Below, piece after piece: positions 6,036-6,659 of a DNA stretch of 6,659 nt. The notes beneath the pieces were generated by a model. It did not search any database. It was not told the DNA's origin and saw only the letters and a list, made by a program, of their open reading frames with translations. A program made the position numbers and the translations under genes. Source of the DNA: Bacillota bacterium (lineage in GTDB: Bacteria > Bacillota > Clostridia > Christensenellales > Aristaeellaceae); NCBI GenBank assembly GCA_023458835.1, contig JAEWWY010000516.1:1-6659 (forward strand). Direction: 5' to 3'. Numbering within the stretch: position 1 is the first letter of the stretch; every line of letters starts with the position of its first letter.

Positions 6036-6074
6036 GGCGATTATCATGTCAAGGGGCGGATAGTATCAATCGCC
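6036..6074. repeat. 7-bp inverted repeat
   Basis: GGCGATT (6036-6042) and AATCGCC (6068-6074) are perfect inverted arms around a 25-nt loop. No T-run follows, so it is not a terminator of the usual kind. Its meaning is unknown. Confidence 0.35.
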
Positions 6075-6137
6075 CGCTTGCCGCGGACAGAACACCAACC
6101 TCAGCATTGCAACCTTAGGCAACATAAACGGGCTTAT

Positions 6138-6169
6138 CAAGCAGTCCCCCTCCGGCAGAGAAGCCAACA
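6138..6169 (+). repeat. Diverged direct repeat, copy 2
   Basis: Second copy of the element at 5989-6017, 149 bases further on, beginning CAAGCA and ending GAAGCCAACA. The unit it belongs to is longer than copy 1 by about 100 bases, nearly all accounted for by the hairpin element at 6217-6303. Confidence 0.55.
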
Positions 6170-6209
6170 AACAACACCGCAGGGGCTGCCGTGCTAGCCG
6201 CATAATAGC

Positions 6210-6310
6210 ATAACCTATGAAAGAAGATGGCATCCGAAGGTTTCCAAAGGGCGACCGGAAAGCCCTTTGGTCGCGCCCGCAGGCGCGAAATCCTTCCCCT
6301 TGAATAACCT
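6210..6310. mobile_element. Possible small non-coding inserted element with 7-bp flanking repeats
   Basis: ATAACCT occurs at 6210-6216 and again at 6304-6310, flanking 87 bases that fold into the structure at 6236-6296. The flanks look like a target-site duplication. The surrounding unit has a shorter relative at 5989-6090 that lacks this material, as expected if 94 bases (element plus one flank) were gained. It has no coding capacity and no clear terminal inverted repeats, so it would have to be a non-autonomous MITE-like element. Chance remains possible. Confidence 0.4.
6236..6296. repeat. Double-hairpin (three-way junction) intergenic repeat
   Basis: CCAAAGGGC (6244-6252) pairs perfectly with GCCCTTTGG (6262-6270) around a 9-nt loop. 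Directly next, TCGCGCC (6271-6277) pairs perfectly with GGCGCGA (6282-6288) around CGCA. GAAGG (6236-6240) with CCTTC (6292-6296) can close both into a Y shape. The structure is nearly symmetric on both strands, typical of dispersed intergenic repeats. My impression of having seen similar sequences in other gut clostridia is memory, not a search. Confidence 0.65.
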
Positions 6311-6452
6311 TTATGCACTATTCGCGCTTGCTGCGACAGCCCCGCCTGCCGCATGCAGAGCACCAGCCTTGGCAGCCGTTTACCTTCGCCCCCAATAAAC
6401 CGTTTCGCTGCCTAACCCCTGCTGCCCATAAAGCCAAGCCACGCCCCCTGTC

Positions 6453-6477
6453 ATCCTGAGGGCCGCGCCCGAAGGAT
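6453..6477. repeat. 25-nt hairpin repeat with tandem G-A mismatches
   Basis: ATCCT (6453-6457) pairs with AGGAT (6473-6477) and GGGC (6460-6463) with GCCC (6467-6470), around loop CGC. Between the two helices, GA faces GA. The core resembles the widespread intergenic repeat of the form GTCATCCTGAG...CGAAGGATCTT. TCTTTT-like bases follow, so weak terminator activity is possible. A genome-wide copy count would be decisive. Confidence 0.55.
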
Positions 6478-6573
6478 CTTTTGCCGCAACATGCTATCAA
6501 TACAGCCATTAACAGCATGATATCTGGCATTGAATCATCGAGAAGGAAAACAATTTCCGTACAAGTTTTGTTC

Positions 6574-6602
6574 TTGACATATTGCAAAAGCTATGATTTA
6601 AT
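6574..6602 (+). promoter_or_regulatory. Strong sigma-A promoter with extended -10
   Basis: A perfect TTGACA (6574-6579), a 17-nt spacer and TTTAAT (6597-6602, five of six matches), with TG at 6594-6595 forming an extended -10. Transcription would begin near A6609. It reads rightward into the probable T-box leader; the gene it serves lies beyond the window. Confidence 0.82.
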
Positions 6603-6608
6603 ACATCC

Positions 6609-6659
6609 ATAAACCGCAGATGTGGAGATCAAACCGCAAGCGCGCTTACAGAGAGCCGG
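6609..6659 (+). promoter_or_regulatory. Probable T-box riboswitch leader, 5' part (cut by window end)
   Basis: The last 51 bases, starting at the predicted transcription start, resemble the 5' side of T-box stem I. GATGTGGAGAT (6619-6629) sits where the GATG..GGAGA..AGTA block is expected, and CAGAGAGCCGG (6649-6659) fits the distal AGAGAGCCGG element. A T-box senses uncharged tRNA and controls transcription or translation of a tRNA synthetase or an amino-acid gene. The AGTA motif is not clear, and the specifier codon, antiterminator and gene lie outside the window, so the amino acid cannot be named. Confidence 0.55.

Larger units (their letters stand above)
5943..6570. other. Intergenic region without a believable gene, built of repeats
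   Basis: No frame on either strand has both a family resemblance and a ribosome site. Short frames here, such as one on the minus strand at 6115-6363, read through hairpins and give low-complexity, Arg-rich peptides. The stretch holds two diverged copies of a unit of about 150 bases, a hairpin element apparently inserted in the second copy, and a 25-nt hairpin. I found no tRNA, rRNA or CRISPR array. Confidence 0.7.

Noticed and set aside
6115..6363. 82-residue minus-strand open frame
   Set aside because: It reads straight through the double-hairpin repeat, is Arg/Ala-rich, has no family resemblance, and I saw no ribosome site. Such frames are typical artefacts of intergenic repeats.

Overview
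The window looks like chromosomal DNA from a GC-rich, spore-forming clostridial member of the Bacillota, plausibly a gut lineage. The signs are a gerM-type sporulation gene with a sigma-E-like promoter, an RqcH of Bacillus type, a probable T-box leader at the right edge, and the gene order gerM - rph - rdgB - ysnB, which I recall from Bacillus subtilis (gerM-rph-ysnA-ysnB). The exact taxon is inference.

Layout. (1) 1-411, plus strand: the 3' part of pyrE, cut by the window edge. (2) 408-2749, minus strand: a two-gene unit, rqcH followed by a PAT-like GNAT acetyltransferase gene. It converges on pyrE, so the stop codons overlap. Its best intrinsic terminator lies inside the pyrE coding sequence at 350-384. 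(3) 2750-2927: a divergent control region. It holds a clear sigma-A-type promoter for rqcH, a weaker sigma-A candidate facing right, an inverted repeat, and a very good sigma-E-like promoter for gerM. (4) 2928-5942, plus strand: gerM, then one fused rph-rdgB gene (RNase PH joined to an XTP/dITP pyrophosphatase), then a ysnB/YfcE-type phosphodiesterase. A hairpin followed by six Ts sits between gerM and the fusion gene. (5) 5943 to about 6570: about 600 bases with no believable gene. It contains two diverged copies of a unit of about 150 bases, a compact hairpin element that looks inserted into the second copy, and a separate 25-nt hairpin repeat. (6) 6574-6659: a strong extended -10 promoter and the start of a probable T-box leader whose gene lies outside the window.

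Functionally, the rightward genes combine sporulation (GerM), RNA 3'-end trimming (RNase PH) and nucleotide-pool cleaning (RdgB). The leftward unit carries ribosome-associated quality control (RqcH) and an acetyltransferase of unknown substrate. The protein-coding content is mostly ordinary and conserved. The points most worth a second look are the rph-rdgB fusion, the terminator embedded in pyrE, the sigma-E-like promoter ahead of housekeeping genes, and the structured repeat region at 5989-6480. I see no new multi-gene defence or mobile system.
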